From contig NZ_JACRVF010000004.1 in assembly GCF_014306105.1 (NCBI RefSeq), positions 1-64,000 on the forward strand: a stretch of DNA of 64,000 nt, given 5' to 3'. Positions 24,885 through 33,443 of this stretch are shown here, piece by piece (the first letter of the stretch is position 1; each line of letters starts with the position of its first letter). The DNA comes from Pontibacter cellulosilyticus (lineage in GTDB: Bacteria > Bacteroidota > Bacteroidia > Cytophagales > Hymenobacteraceae). The notes beneath the pieces were generated by a model. That model worked only from the letters and a program-made list of their open reading frames with translations, made no database searches and had not been told where the DNA came from. The position numbers and the translations under genes were made by a program.

Positions 24885-25334
24885 ATGCGCATAGAAGACG
24901 AAATACACCAGAAGCACTTTAAAGACGATTACCGTCGTTTGCTGGTAAACCTGTTGTTTACAAACAACTGGGTTAACCAACAGGTGATGCCGTTCTTTAA
25001 GCAACTGGGGTTGACGTTGCAGCAGCATAATGTGCTGGGTATACTTCGAGGGCAGCACCCGGAGCCGGTTTGCTTTGGCGATATTCAGAACCGCATGGTG
25101 GACCGCAACTCCAATGTAACCCGCCTTATAGATAAATTGATTGAGAAAGGCTACGTTACCCGCGATGTTTGCGCAGCAAACCGTCGTATGATTGAGGTGC
25201 GAATCACAGATAAAGGCCTGAAAAAGCTGGAGCAGGTGGATGAAAAATTTCCAGACCTTTTCTCCAAACTCCATAACCTTTCGAAGGAGGAAGCTGTTTT
25301 GGCCAGTAACCTTTTAGACAAGCTCAGAGGATAG
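24885..25334 (+). CDS. MarR family transcriptional regulator
   Basis: The 149-residue winged-helix protein has the family layout: dimer helix (RRLLVNLLFTNNWVNQQV), recognition-helix region (GDIQNRMVDRNSNVTRLIDKLIEKGYVTRD, about 70-100), wing with the conserved NRRMIEVRITDKGLKKLEQV, and a C-terminal dimer helix. MarR proteins usually repress their own gene and adjacent detoxification genes, releasing on binding a small phenolic or by cysteine oxidation. Its promoter and the next gene's upstream region share an identical palindrome. Two same-strand oxidoreductase genes follow. Confidence 0.93.
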   Translation: MRIEDEIHQKHFKDDYRRLLVNLLFTNNWVNQQVMPFFKQLGLTLQQHNVLGILRGQHPEPVCFGDIQNRMVDRNSNVTRLIDKLIEKGYVTRDVCAANRRMIEVRITDKGLKKLEQVDEKFPDLFSKLHNLSKEEAVLASNLLDKLRG

Positions 25335-25355
25335 GCTATTTTTTTAGCATGTTAT

Positions 25356-25367
25356 TTGTATATACAA
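25356..25367. promoter_or_regulatory. Putative MarR operator, copy 2 (upstream of the aldo-keto reductase)
   Basis: The second perfect TTGTATATACAA palindrome lies 20 bases before the reductase ATG. With two flanking bases the match to copy 1 extends to 14 bases (ATTTGTATATACAA). The included TTTG could serve as a -33 element, but the -7 at the right distance is poor. Confidence 0.7.
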
Positions 25368-25387
25368 GTAATGTACAGACTTAAATT

Positions 25388-26206
25388 ATGAAAGAAGTAA
25401 AAATAAAAGGAGCAACGATACCAGCCTTAGGATTAGGCACATTTCAACTAGAAGACAATAAAGCATTTGAAATTACCAAAGCGGCTTTAGCAGAAGGTTA
25501 CCGCCATATCGACACCGCACAGATTTACAGAAACGAAGAAGGTGTAGGCAAAGCCATACAAGCATCTGATGTAGCCCGTGAGGATGTTTTCCTGACCACC
25601 AAAGTATGGCGTGAGAGCCTGGCTAAGAAAGATTTCCTGCCGTCGGTGGAGCAAAGCCTGAAAAAGCTGAAGACAGACTACGTAGACTTACTGCTGATCC
25701 ATTGGCCAAATACCGGTGTGCCCGTGGCAGAATACATGGAAGAACTGATGAAGGCCCAGCAGAAAGGCTACACGAAATATATCGGCGTGAGCAACCATCC
25801 TACCAAACTGCTGGATGAGGTGCTGGCCACAAGTGCCGACATCATCACAAACCAGGTAGAGTATCACCCGCTAATAAACCAGGACAAGCTTTATACTTAC
25901 CTGCAGCAGCACAACCTTACTCTTACAGCTTATAGCCCCATTGCACAAGGCAAGGTGCTGGGCAATCCTGTTCTTAAAAGTATAGCCGAGAAGTATGGCA
26001 AAAACGAAGTGCAGGTATCGCTGCGCTGGCTGATGCAGCAGGATAGTGTAATGGCTATTCCAAGAACATCAAAAACCAGCCACCTCAAATCAAACATAGA
26101 TGTGTTCGACTTTGAGCTGACACAAGAGGAGGTAAAACAGATAGACCAACTGAAGAAAGATAACATCCGTGTTGTCAATCCATCTTTTGCCCCAGACTGG
26201 GACTAA
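25388..26206 (+). CDS. Aldo/keto reductase
   Basis: The 272-residue NADPH-dependent reductase has the complete catalytic tetrad context: GYRHIDTAQIYRNEEGVG (Asp and Tyr, about residues 39-56), the Lys in TKVWRES (about 73), and the His in LLIHWPN (about 105). It resembles the 2,5-diketo-D-gluconate reductase branch (AKR5), which reduces reactive aldehydes and ketones. Cofactor-loop IPRTSKTSHLKSNIDVF is at the C-terminal part. Context with a MarR regulator and an Old Yellow Enzyme suggests carbonyl/electrophile detoxification. Confidence 0.95.
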   Translation: MKEVKIKGATIPALGLGTFQLEDNKAFEITKAALAEGYRHIDTAQIYRNEEGVGKAIQASDVAREDVFLTTKVWRESLAKKDFLPSVEQSLKKLKTDYVDLLLIHWPNTGVPVAEYMEELMKAQQKGYTKYIGVSNHPTKLLDEVLATSADIITNQVEYHPLINQDKLYTYLQQHNLTLTAYSPIAQGKVLGNPVLKSIAEKYGKNEVQVSLRWLMQQDSVMAIPRTSKTSHLKSNIDVFDFELTQEEVKQIDQLKKDNIRVVNPSFAPDWD

Positions 26207-26300
26207 TATTTAACCAAGAACTTTTAATCAAGAATGAGAAAGATTGTAAAGGCAAGACAACTCCTAAACTTTCTAACTCTTTAACTTTCTAACTATAGAT

Positions 26301-27401
26301 ATGTCACAACCACTTTTAGAACCTATAAAATTACACGACCTGGAACTGAAGAACCGGGTAATTATGGCACCCATGACGCGCAGTCGCGCTGATAACGAGG
26401 GCAATGTACCGAATGACCTAATGGTAACCTACTATACCCAGCGCGCCGGTGCCGGACTGATTATTTCAGAGGGCTCGCAGATATCGGAGCAGGCAACTGG
26501 TTATATAAATACGCCTGGTATTTACTCAGAAGAGCAGGTAGAAGGCTGGAAGAAAGTAACCGATGCCGTGCACGAAGAAGGCGGCAAGATATTTATTCAG
26601 CTTTGGCACGTTGGTCGTATGTCGCACCCCGACTTTCACAACGGCAAATTGCCAGTGGCGCCGTCTGCCATTAACCCAGAGTCAAAATCCTTCACACCAG
26701 AAGGCTTTAAAGACACCGTTACGCCGCATGCTTTAACCATAGAAGAGATAAAGCAAATCGTGCAGGACTACAAAGCTGCCGCAGCAAATGCAATGGAGGC
26801 AGGTTTTGACGGTGTGGAGATTCATGCCTCGAACGGTTACCTGTTGCACCAGTTCTTTGCATCTACTTCTAACATCCGCACCGATGTATATGGCGGTTCT
26901 AAGGAAAACCGTGCCCGTATACTTTTCGAGGTGATCGATGCCATTAAGGAAGTGGTGCCTGAAGAGCGAATCGGTGTGAGGTTAAATCCAAGTCTGCACG
27001 GCACGTTTGGCATGACGCTGAACGAGGATACTATTCCTACCTTCGATTACATCATCGAGAACCTGAACAAGTATAACCTGTCATACCTGCACTTAACGGA
27101 GGCGTCGCAGTCTAACTACGATGTGCCGCATATCGAGAAGCATATCGCTAAACGTTACCGCCCAATTTACAAAGGCAACCTGATCATTAACGGTGGCTTT
27201 ACACAGGAAAGCGGCAACAAAGTAATTGAGGAAGGAGACGCGGATATGATAGCCTACGGTGTACCGTTTATCTCTAACCCTGACCTGCCAGAGCGTTTTG
27301 CACAAAATGCAGAACTACAGGAGGCCGACAGTAAAACATTCTACGTTCCTGGTGCCAAAGGCTATATCGATTACCCTTCGCTTGCGGAGGTAGAGGCCTA
27401 A
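26301..27401 (+). CDS. Old Yellow Enzyme family alkene reductase (NemA/OYE type)
   Basis: The 366-residue FMN enzyme reduces activated C=C bonds in enones and maleimides and can act on nitro compounds. Motifs: NRVIMAPMTRSRA (about residues 18-30), QLWHVGRMSHPDFHNG (about 100-115), the FDGVEIHASNGYLLHQFF block (about 168-185) carrying the substrate His-Asn pair, and the phosphate-binding NGGFTQESGN. It follows the aldo-keto reductase by 94 bases on the same strand. That gap holds only A/T-rich repeats of ACTTTCTAACT type and no clear promoter or terminator, so cotranscription is likely. Confidence 0.95.
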   Translation: MSQPLLEPIKLHDLELKNRVIMAPMTRSRADNEGNVPNDLMVTYYTQRAGAGLIISEGSQISEQATGYINTPGIYSEEQVEGWKKVTDAVHEEGGKIFIQLWHVGRMSHPDFHNGKLPVAPSAINPESKSFTPEGFKDTVTPHALTIEEIKQIVQDYKAAAANAMEAGFDGVEIHASNGYLLHQFFASTSNIRTDVYGGSKENRARILFEVIDAIKEVVPEERIGVRLNPSLHGTFGMTLNEDTIPTFDYIIENLNKYNLSYLHLTEASQSNYDVPHIEKHIAKRYRPIYKGNLIINGGFTQESGNKVIEEGDADMIAYGVPFISNPDLPERFAQNAELQEADSKTFYVPGAKGYIDYPSLAEVEA

Positions 27402-27428
27402 GCCTGAGGCGCTTTTATATATACCGGC

Positions 27429-27460
27429 AAAGCCAGCTGCACTAGTAGCTGGCTTTTGCT
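27429..27460 (+). terminator. Terminator after the alkene reductase
   Basis: AAAGCCAGCT (27429-27438) and AGCTGGCTTT (27447-27456) form a perfect 10-bp stem with an 8-base loop. It closes the MarR/AKR/OYE group 27 bases after the last stop codon. Confidence 0.85.
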
Positions 27461-27589
27461 TTTATACTTACCATAACCTGTAGCAACGTATAAACTTAAA
27501 AAACGGCATCTATACTAGTGCGCAATCGTAATTTTCGGTTAGATTTACCTTTTATACTTGTCAGGCTTATACTTTAAAGTATAGTTAAC

Positions 27590-28075
27590 ATGAAACTAAA
27601 AATAAGAACCGGCTTTGGCTACGATGTGCACCAACTGCAGGAGGGGCTGGATTTCTGGCTGGGTGGCATTAAAATACCGCACACACATGGCGCACTTGGT
27701 CACTCTGATGCCGATGTACTGATACACGTAATTTGTGATGCCTTGCTGGGAGCCGCCAACATGCGCGACATTGGCCATCATTTCTCCGATAAAGATCCCA
27801 AGTATAAAGGCATCGACAGCAAGATTCTTTTAAAAGAAGTTATGCACCTGCTCTCACGCGAAGGCTACGAGATCGGCAACATCGATTCTACCATTTGCCT
27901 GCAGGAGCCCAAAGTTAACCCACACATCCCTGCCATGAAAACTTGTTTGGCAGAGGTAATGGGTATTCCGGAGCATGATATTTCTATTAAAGCCACTACT
28001 ACCGAGCACTTGGGATTTGTGGGCAAGAAGGAGGGAGTAGCCGCTTTTGCAACTGTTTTAATTGTGAAGCAGTAG
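27590..28075 (+). CDS. ispF: 2-C-methyl-D-erythritol 2,4-cyclodiphosphate synthase
   Basis: The 161-residue enzyme forms the cyclic diphosphate in the MEP isoprenoid pathway. The zinc-binding Asp-x-His is in GYDVHQL (about residues 10-16) and the signature LGHSDADVLIHVICDALLG lies at about 37-55. The substrate-binding ATTTEHLGFVGKKEGV lies near the C-terminus. Trimeric and cytoplasmic by family. It is a lone gene here, with no ispD neighbour. The upstream 188 bases hold a terminator and an AAGTATA-rich stretch (27550-27582) but no clean promoter. Confidence 0.97.
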   Translation: MKLKIRTGFGYDVHQLQEGLDFWLGGIKIPHTHGALGHSDADVLIHVICDALLGAANMRDIGHHFSDKDPKYKGIDSKILLKEVMHLLSREGYEIGNIDSTICLQEPKVNPHIPAMKTCLAEVMGIPEHDISIKATTTEHLGFVGKKEGVAAFATVLIVKQ

Positions 28076-28185
28076 AAAAGTAAAATCTGCTCTAGACAGA
28101 ACAAATTAAACCTGCTGAACTAACCTTAGTCTAAACAGCACCTAACAATCTAAACTAAACTTTTACTAACACCTTATCACTAACT

Positions 28186-29829
28186 ATGAGACATAATGTC
28201 TATGCTGCCCTGCTGCTAGCTGCCCTCGGCTTTGGCTGCACGAAGGGCCCAAGCGCTAGTAACCCAACCGTAGATGCTGCCAAACTGCGTGAAGCAGCAC
28301 CTAAGTATGGTCAGACGATCACTGCCGCCGATCTTTCAAAACACCTGTACATTATTGCATCAGATGAGTACGAAGGCCGCAACACAGGTGAGAAAGGCCA
28401 GAAAATGGCTGCCGAGTACATTGCCCGCGAATTCCGTGAAGACGGTCTTGTTGGCCCGGTAAAAGCTGGCTCAAACCCCTTCTACCAGACATTTGACTTG
28501 GAAAAAAGCCAGTGGGGCGAAGGCCACATGATGGTTGGCTCCGAAAAATACCTGATGGGACAGGACTTCTTCGTATTGGGCAGCAGCTCTCCGTTCCAGA
28601 CAGAGCAGGCTGCTAACGTGGTTTTCGCAGGCTTCGGCATCGATAGTGAAAGCTACTCTGACTATGCTAACCTAGATGTCAAAGACAAAGTAGTGGTGGT
28701 GCTGGCAGGTGAGCCAAAGAAAGCAGACGGCAATTACCTGATAAGCGGCACTACAAAGGCATCTGACTGGGGCAACGATTACCGCCAGAAACGCAATGCT
28801 GCCACAAAGCGTGGTGCTAAAGCCGTTTTAATCGTTACCGGCACAACAGCCAGTGAGTTTAACAGCCTGACACAGCGCTACAAAAACTTTGCGTCTCGTC
28901 CGTCTTTAGGGTTAAAGAGCAATACCAGCCAGCCAACAGCTGCCGCAGTATTCATTTCGCCGGTTGCAGGTGCTGCTTTGCTTAGCACAACTACAGAAAA
29001 TCTAACAGGTTATGCTGATCAGGTAGCGAAGGCAGGAAAACCAGTTGCTGCTAATTTCACAGCTGCAAAGGATGTAAAAATTCAAGCATCACGCATCTCT
29101 ACGCCGCTTCCAACTGAAAACGTACTGGGCTTTATTGAAGGATCAGACAAGAAAGATGAAGTAGTTGTGGTAACAGCTCACTATGACCACGTAGGTATAG
29201 ATGAATCCCGCACAGGTGATAAGATTTACAACGGCGCCAACGACGATGGGTCTGGTACAGTAGCTGTAATCGAGCTTGCCGAGGCGTTTGCCCAAGCAAA
29301 GAAAGATGGCTTTGGTCCACGCCGCAGCATCCTGTTCATGACCGTTACCGCAGAAGAGAAAGGTCTTCTAGGATCTGAGTACTACTCTGAGAACCCAATC
29401 TTCCCACTAGCCAACACAGTAGCCAACGTAAACATCGACATGATCGGCCGTATGGACACGGAGCATGAGAAGACCAACGACAGCAACTATATCTATGTAA
29501 TCGGTGCTGACAAACTTTCTTCTGAGCTGCACCAGATAAACGAAGAGGCGAACCAGAAACACGTAAACCTGAAGCTGGATTATAGATTTAATGATGAAAA
29601 TGATCCGAACCGCTTCTACTACCGTTCAGACCACTACAACTTCGCTAAGAATGGTATTCCGATCATCTTCTACTTTAACGGAGTGCACGCCGATTACCAC
29701 CAGCCAGGCGATGAGCCGCAGAAGATCCTATACGATGCAGCAGAAAAAGTTGCCCGACTGGCTTTCCACACAACATGGGAACTTGCCAACCGCGATAACC
29801 GCATTGTAGTGGACAGCAACAAGAAATAG
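28186..29829 (+). CDS. M28 family metallopeptidase, lipoprotein with PA domain
   Basis: The 547-residue protein has a lipoprotein signal (LLAALGFGC, Cys at about residue 18), a PA insert (about 115-300: NVVFAGFGIDSESYSDYANLDVKDKVVVVL) and an M28 di-zinc aminopeptidase domain. Zinc ligands are recognisable: His in TAHYDHVGI (about 332), Asp in GANDDGSG, Glu-Glu in TAEEKGLLGS, Asp in NIDMIGR and His in RSDHYNF. It probably trims peptides at the cell surface. A lone gene with a terminator 60 bases downstream. Confidence 0.95.
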   Translation: MRHNVYAALLLAALGFGCTKGPSASNPTVDAAKLREAAPKYGQTITAADLSKHLYIIASDEYEGRNTGEKGQKMAAEYIAREFREDGLVGPVKAGSNPFYQTFDLEKSQWGEGHMMVGSEKYLMGQDFFVLGSSSPFQTEQAANVVFAGFGIDSESYSDYANLDVKDKVVVVLAGEPKKADGNYLISGTTKASDWGNDYRQKRNAATKRGAKAVLIVTGTTASEFNSLTQRYKNFASRPSLGLKSNTSQPTAAAVFISPVAGAALLSTTTENLTGYADQVAKAGKPVAANFTAAKDVKIQASRISTPLPTENVLGFIEGSDKKDEVVVVTAHYDHVGIDESRTGDKIYNGANDDGSGTVAVIELAEAFAQAKKDGFGPRRSILFMTVTAEEKGLLGSEYYSENPIFPLANTVANVNIDMIGRMDTEHEKTNDSNYIYVIGADKLSSELHQINEEANQKHVNLKLDYRFNDENDPNRFYYRSDHYNFAKNGIPIIFYFNGVHADYHQPGDEPQKILYDAAEKVARLAFHTTWELANRDNRIVVDSNKK

Positions 29830-29891
29830 TATACTAGAGCTGCTACTGCAGCCGTTTAATGTATAAGTGCTACACCTTTAGTAGCTTTGCG

Positions 29892-29922
29892 AAAAACACC
29901 CTAACTTTAAGGGTGTTTTTCT
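29892..29922. terminator. Terminator between the M28 peptidase and lutB
   Basis: AAAACACCCT (29893-29902) and AGGGTGTTTT (29910-29919) form a near-perfect stem around a short CTTTA-type loop, with T-runs on both strands, so it can work in either direction. It separates two plus-strand genes. Confidence 0.85.
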
Positions 29923-29970
29923 TTTGTAGGGGGCAGCTTTTGTCTCCGAAAACCGTAGGGTAGATACAGT

Positions 29971-31344
29971 ATGAGTAAACTGAAACAGTTTTTGCTGGAC
30001 GCAGAGACAAAAGCATTCGACCAGGGCCACCGCGCAACTATCAAGTTTAACATCGGCAAGTATAACGCCGCTGTGCAGCGTGGCCTCACCCAATACAGCG
30101 ACCACGAACTAGCCCGCGAGCGTGGCTCCTTTATAAAAACGAACACCATCAACAACTTAGATAAGTACCTGATGGAGTTCGAGTCTAACTTTACAGCCCG
30201 TGGCGGCAAGGTTATCTGGGCTCGCGATGCCCAGGAGGCCCTGAAAGAGATTGGCGAGATCATGAAGCGCAAACGCGCCCGCTCTGTGGTAAAGTCTAAG
30301 TCAATGATAACCGAGGAGATCCATTTAAATGATTACCTCGAAAAGAATGGCATTGAAACAGTAGAAACAGACCTAGGCGAGTACATTGTGCAGCTGGCAG
30401 AGCAACGTCCTTACCACATTGTAACACCAGCCATGCACATGTCTAAAAAAGACATTGCAGAACTGTTTGTACGCAAACTGGGCATACCACCAACCGATAA
30501 TGCTGAAGAACTGGTAGGTGTAGCTCGTAAGCTGCTGCGCGAAAAGTATACTTCTGCAGAGGTAGGTATAACAGGAGGCAACTTTCTTATTGCGGATATT
30601 GGCGGCGTAGCCGTAACAGAGAACGAAGGCAATGCCCGACTTTCCACTACCTTCCCAAAAACGCACATTGCTATTGTTGGCATCGAGAAAATGATTCCGT
30701 CGGTGATGGACCTGGACCTGTTCTGGCCACTCCTGAGCACCAGCGGCACCGGCCAGAATGTAACCATCTACAACACCATCATGACGGGACCACGCCAGCC
30801 AAAAGAGCAGGACGGCCCGGAAGAAATGTATGTAGTACTGCTGGACAACGGCCGTACAGAACTGTTAGCCCTTCCAGAGAAACGTGAGGCCCTGAACTGT
30901 ATCCGCTGCGGTGCCTGCCTGAACATTTGCCCGGTTTATAAAAACATTGGCGGCCATACTTACGAGAGCACGTATAGTGGCCCTATTGGATCAGTCATTA
31001 CGCCACACTTAAGCGGGATGGGCGAGAATAAACACCTCAGTTTTGCCAGCTCCCTATGTGGTGCCTGTACCTCTGTTTGCCCGGTTAAAATAAATATCCA
31101 TAACCTGCTGCTCTTAAACCGCAAGCAAAGCGTAGAGCAGGGCCTGGCTGACGGGCAGGAAAAAACAGCATTTAAGTTCTGGCTAAAGGCCATGAAAAAC
31201 CGAAAGCTAATGAATATAGCACCTGCTGGTGTCAAGAATTTTATGCTCAGGTTTGTGCAAAAAGATACCTGGAGCAAACGACGCGAGCCACTGCAAGTGC
31301 CTAAGAAATCGTTTAACCAGCTCTGGAAAGAACGAAAAGGATAA
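29971..31344 (+). CDS. lutB: Lactate utilization protein B (iron-sulfur subunit)
   Basis: The 457-residue protein of the LutABC-type L-lactate dehydrogenase has the LutB/LUD N-terminal domain (about 60-290: KSKSMITEEIHLND, GITGGNFLIADIGGVAVTENEGNARL) and two ferredoxin-type clusters (CIRCGACLNICPVY, about 310-323; SLCGACTSVCPVKI, about 361-374). It oxidises lactate together with LutA and LutC. Neither partner is adjacent; both flanking genes are unrelated and a terminator follows. LutA and LutC must be elsewhere or lost. Confidence 0.93.
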   Translation: MSKLKQFLLDAETKAFDQGHRATIKFNIGKYNAAVQRGLTQYSDHELARERGSFIKTNTINNLDKYLMEFESNFTARGGKVIWARDAQEALKEIGEIMKRKRARSVVKSKSMITEEIHLNDYLEKNGIETVETDLGEYIVQLAEQRPYHIVTPAMHMSKKDIAELFVRKLGIPPTDNAEELVGVARKLLREKYTSAEVGITGGNFLIADIGGVAVTENEGNARLSTTFPKTHIAIVGIEKMIPSVMDLDLFWPLLSTSGTGQNVTIYNTIMTGPRQPKEQDGPEEMYVVLLDNGRTELLALPEKREALNCIRCGACLNICPVYKNIGGHTYESTYSGPIGSVITPHLSGMGENKHLSFASSLCGACTSVCPVKINIHNLLLLNRKQSVEQGLADGQEKTAFKFWLKAMKNRKLMNIAPAGVKNFMLRFVQKDTWSKRREPLQVPKKSFNQLWKERKG

Positions 31345-31349
31345 AATCA

Positions 31350-31376
31350 GAAGCCTGCCCTGTGCAGGCTTTTTTG
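31350..31376 (+). terminator. lutB terminator
   Basis: AAGCCTGC and GCAGGCTT around a short CCTGT loop (31351-31372) are followed by a T-run. It lies 6 bases after the stop codon. Confidence 0.85.
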
Positions 31377-31465
31377 TTAAGGTGCAGTTTATACTTGCTG
31401 GATCACTAACCCCACTATGGTGCAGGATTCAAGCGCAGCTATACTTATCACAAAGTATAAAAACA

Positions 31466-31499
31466 AAACGGCCTGCATCTTAAGTGGTGCAGGCCGTTT
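31466..31499 (-). terminator. Terminator of the asnA-like gene
   Basis: AAACGGCCTGCA (31466-31477) pairs perfectly with TGCAGGCCGTTT (31488-31499), a 12-bp stem with a 10-base loop. On the minus strand it continues into TTGTTTTTATAC. It lies 66 bases past the stop codon. Confidence 0.88.
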
Positions 31500-31565
31500 A
31501 TGTTACTTTATTATTCGCAGGATTATCTGCATTATCGCTATTGTCGTCCATAGGTCTTTCTTCAT

Positions 31566-32519
31566 TTAAAATGCTGTCTGTGTAAATGGTTTACGTGAAA
31601 AAACTGTCGCCTCGTCCACATCTTTCAGGCGGCAGATAAAACGAGTCATGCGCTCCACGCCAAAGCCACCACCGGCTGTCTTAGGCAAGCCAGTTTCCTT
31701 GGCCACCTCCAGGTAAAATTTAAAGGCTTCTTTGTCAGTGCCTGTTTCGCCCATGCGCTTTAAAATCTGCTCGTATTCATGCTCACGCTCTGCACCGGAC
31801 AAACCTTCTCCAAAACCCTCTGGCCAGATAATATCATAGTTTAAGTAGGTGCCCGGCTTAGACGGATCTTCTTTGTCGTAGAACTCACGCTTGTGATTTG
31901 TAAGCCAGAATGGCGCTGTAGTATCTTCCGATTTAATGTGCTCATAGTCTGGCCCAAGTGCTGCTTCCAGTTTTTCGGTACGGTACACCGGCCATTTCTC
32001 ATACAGCGGCAGTAGCTCACCGCGCAGCTCGAGTAATGTTTCAGGTATCTCAGCGTTCAGCCTACCGAAGATGAAATTTACCATCTCCTCTACAAACTCC
32101 ATCACATAAAACCTGTCTTTTCCCTTAAACTCAAAATCTACCTGGGTAAACTCGAACAGGTGGCGTCCGGTAGCCGTACGGTCAGCAAACTCCAGGCGCA
32201 CGTTAGGCGACACAATGTAAAGGCTGTTAAGCGATGGGTTCAGGAGCGCCAGCTGTTTGTGAAAGATCATCGATTTGGTAAGGCTCCAACGGCGATCGGC
32301 GTAGTTTATACTTGCATCTACCACGCCGTGGTTCAACGGATCCGTAATCGGGGAGAGCATGAGCGGCATCAGCTGTGTAAGCCCTTTTCTAAACATAAAA
32401 TCATGTGTAGCCCGAATGATGCCCTGCTGCACCTGCAGCACTTTCGGCAGATCTTCACGGCACAGGTGCCGCAGCGTTGCGTCCAGCAACGTTGGCTTTT
32501 CTAATGTTTCTAACTCCAT
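31566..32519 (-). CDS. Asparagine synthetase A-type protein (class II aaRS catalytic core)
   Basis: The 317-residue protein is a class II aminoacyl-tRNA synthetase catalytic domain of the AspRS/AsnRS kind without an anticodon-binding domain. Motif 2 region: NVRLEFADRTATGRHLFEFTQVDFEF (about residues 98-123), motif 3: GGGFGVERMTRFICRL (about 287-302). The archaeal-type asparagine synthetase A proteins have this composition and make asparagine from aspartate and ammonia. The divergently placed AsnC-like regulator supports this over a tRNA-related role. The E. coli asnA/asnC pair is the parallel, though E. coli AsnA is a distinct branch. Catalytic activity is inferred. Confidence 0.82.
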   Translation of the reverse strand: MELETLEKPTLLDATLRHLCREDLPKVLQVQQGIIRATHDFMFRKGLTQLMPLMLSPITDPLNHGVVDASINYADRRWSLTKSMIFHKQLALLNPSLNSLYIVSPNVRLEFADRTATGRHLFEFTQVDFEFKGKDRFYVMEFVEEMVNFIFGRLNAEIPETLLELRGELLPLYEKWPVYRTEKLEAALGPDYEHIKSEDTTAPFWLTNHKREFYDKEDPSKPGTYLNYDIIWPEGFGEGLSGAEREHEYEQILKRMGETGTDKEAFKFYLEVAKETGLPKTAGGGFGVERMTRFICRLKDVDEATVFSRKPFTQTAF

Positions 32520-32685
32520 AAGTTTTAAAAAATTTGCAATGAATTTGAAGATTTATACTTACTAAAGTAAAAATAAGATTGCCATTATTGACAATTTAAT
32601 AACAATTATTTTTTATGTTTGATAATTATTCAAAACATAGCACCACCTGTTGAAACTTTGCAAAAAAGACTAAGTATAGGGCTTT

Positions 32686-33144
32686 ATGAATTATGAGATT
32701 GATAATCTGGACAAGCAGATCTTAAACCTGCTGATGCACAATGTAACCCGTGCCTACACCGACATTGCCAAAGAGCTGAATGTATCAGGAGGCACCATCC
32801 ATGTGCGCATGAAAAAACTAACAGAGATGGGCGTGGTGAAAGGCTCTCAGCTGATCATTAATCCTGCTGCCATTGGTTTTGACATTTGTGCCTTTATTGG
32901 AGTGTTTCTGGAAAAGGGTTCTGTGTATAAGGATGCTGTAGAGCAAATGCGACAGGTGCCGGAGATTGTAGAACTACACTATACTACCGGCTCTTATAGT
33001 ATGTTTATCAAGATCATCTGCCGCGATACTAACCATCTGCGAGAGGTGCTGAATGAGAAGATCCAGCCAGTAAAAGGTGTACAGCGCACCGAAACGTTTA
33101 TCTCGCTGGAAGAAAGCATAAACAGGCAGATTTCCATTGTCTAA
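32686..33144 (+). CDS. Lrp/AsnC family transcriptional regulator, AsnC-like
   Basis: The 152-residue protein has an N-terminal helix-turn-helix (DLDKQILNLLMHNVTRAYTDIAKELNVSGGTIHVRMKKL, about residues 6-45) and a C-terminal RAM ligand-binding domain (about 66-140: VFLEKGSVYKDAVEQM, TGSYSMFIKI). The pattern of an AsnC-like factor divergent from an asparagine synthetase matches E. coli asnC/asnA, where AsnC activates asnA unless asparagine is present. The 166-base gap between the two genes should hold both promoters and its operator; I do not see a clean palindrome. Confidence 0.88.
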   Translation: MNYEIDNLDKQILNLLMHNVTRAYTDIAKELNVSGGTIHVRMKKLTEMGVVKGSQLIINPAAIGFDICAFIGVFLEKGSVYKDAVEQMRQVPEIVELHYTTGSYSMFIKIICRDTNHLREVLNEKIQPVKGVQRTETFISLEESINRQISIV

Positions 33145-33225
33145 AATCTTATTTACCTGGCGCCAGCATCCAGCTGGTGCCGCTTAGTGAGTGCGAGTCT
33201 CCAGGACTCGCTTTCCTGCAATACC

Positions 33226-33268
33226 GGGTCCAACCACCCCTAACCCCTCCTTATCCAAGGCGGGGAAT
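33226..33268 (-). repeat. CCAACCACCCC dispersed repeat, copy A
   Basis: Forty-three bases from GGGTCCAACCACCCC to GGCGGGGAAT. Its reverse complement matches copy B (33401-33443) at 41 of 43 positions; the two mismatches are adjacent (TT in A's complement, CC in B). Confidence 0.85.
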
Positions 33269-33400
33269 CATCCTATATACTCAGGATGAAGTATAAGCTC
33301 TGTGGTTACAGCTTAACCTCCATTTATTAAAATCTTTACAAAATGACAAAAAGGAATAGCCTTAATTGCAGTGATGGCATATAGTGAAGTAGTAGGTAAA

Positions 33401-33443
33401 ATTCCCCGCCTTGGATAAGGAGGGGCCAGGGGTGGTTGGACCC
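33401..33443 (+). repeat. CCAACCACCCC dispersed repeat, copy B (inverted relative to A)
   Basis: Begins ATTCCCCGCCTTGGATAAGG and ends GGTGGTTGGACCC. With copy A it makes an inverted pair 132 bases apart, able to fold into a long stem. A third copy lies at 48640-48692. Confidence 0.85.

Noticed and set aside
26207..26300. CTTTCTAACTCTTTAACTTTCTAACT stretch and its reverse-like counterpart near 45095-45120
   Set aside because: Low-complexity A/T repeats seen only twice with imperfect agreement; not enough to call a repeat family.
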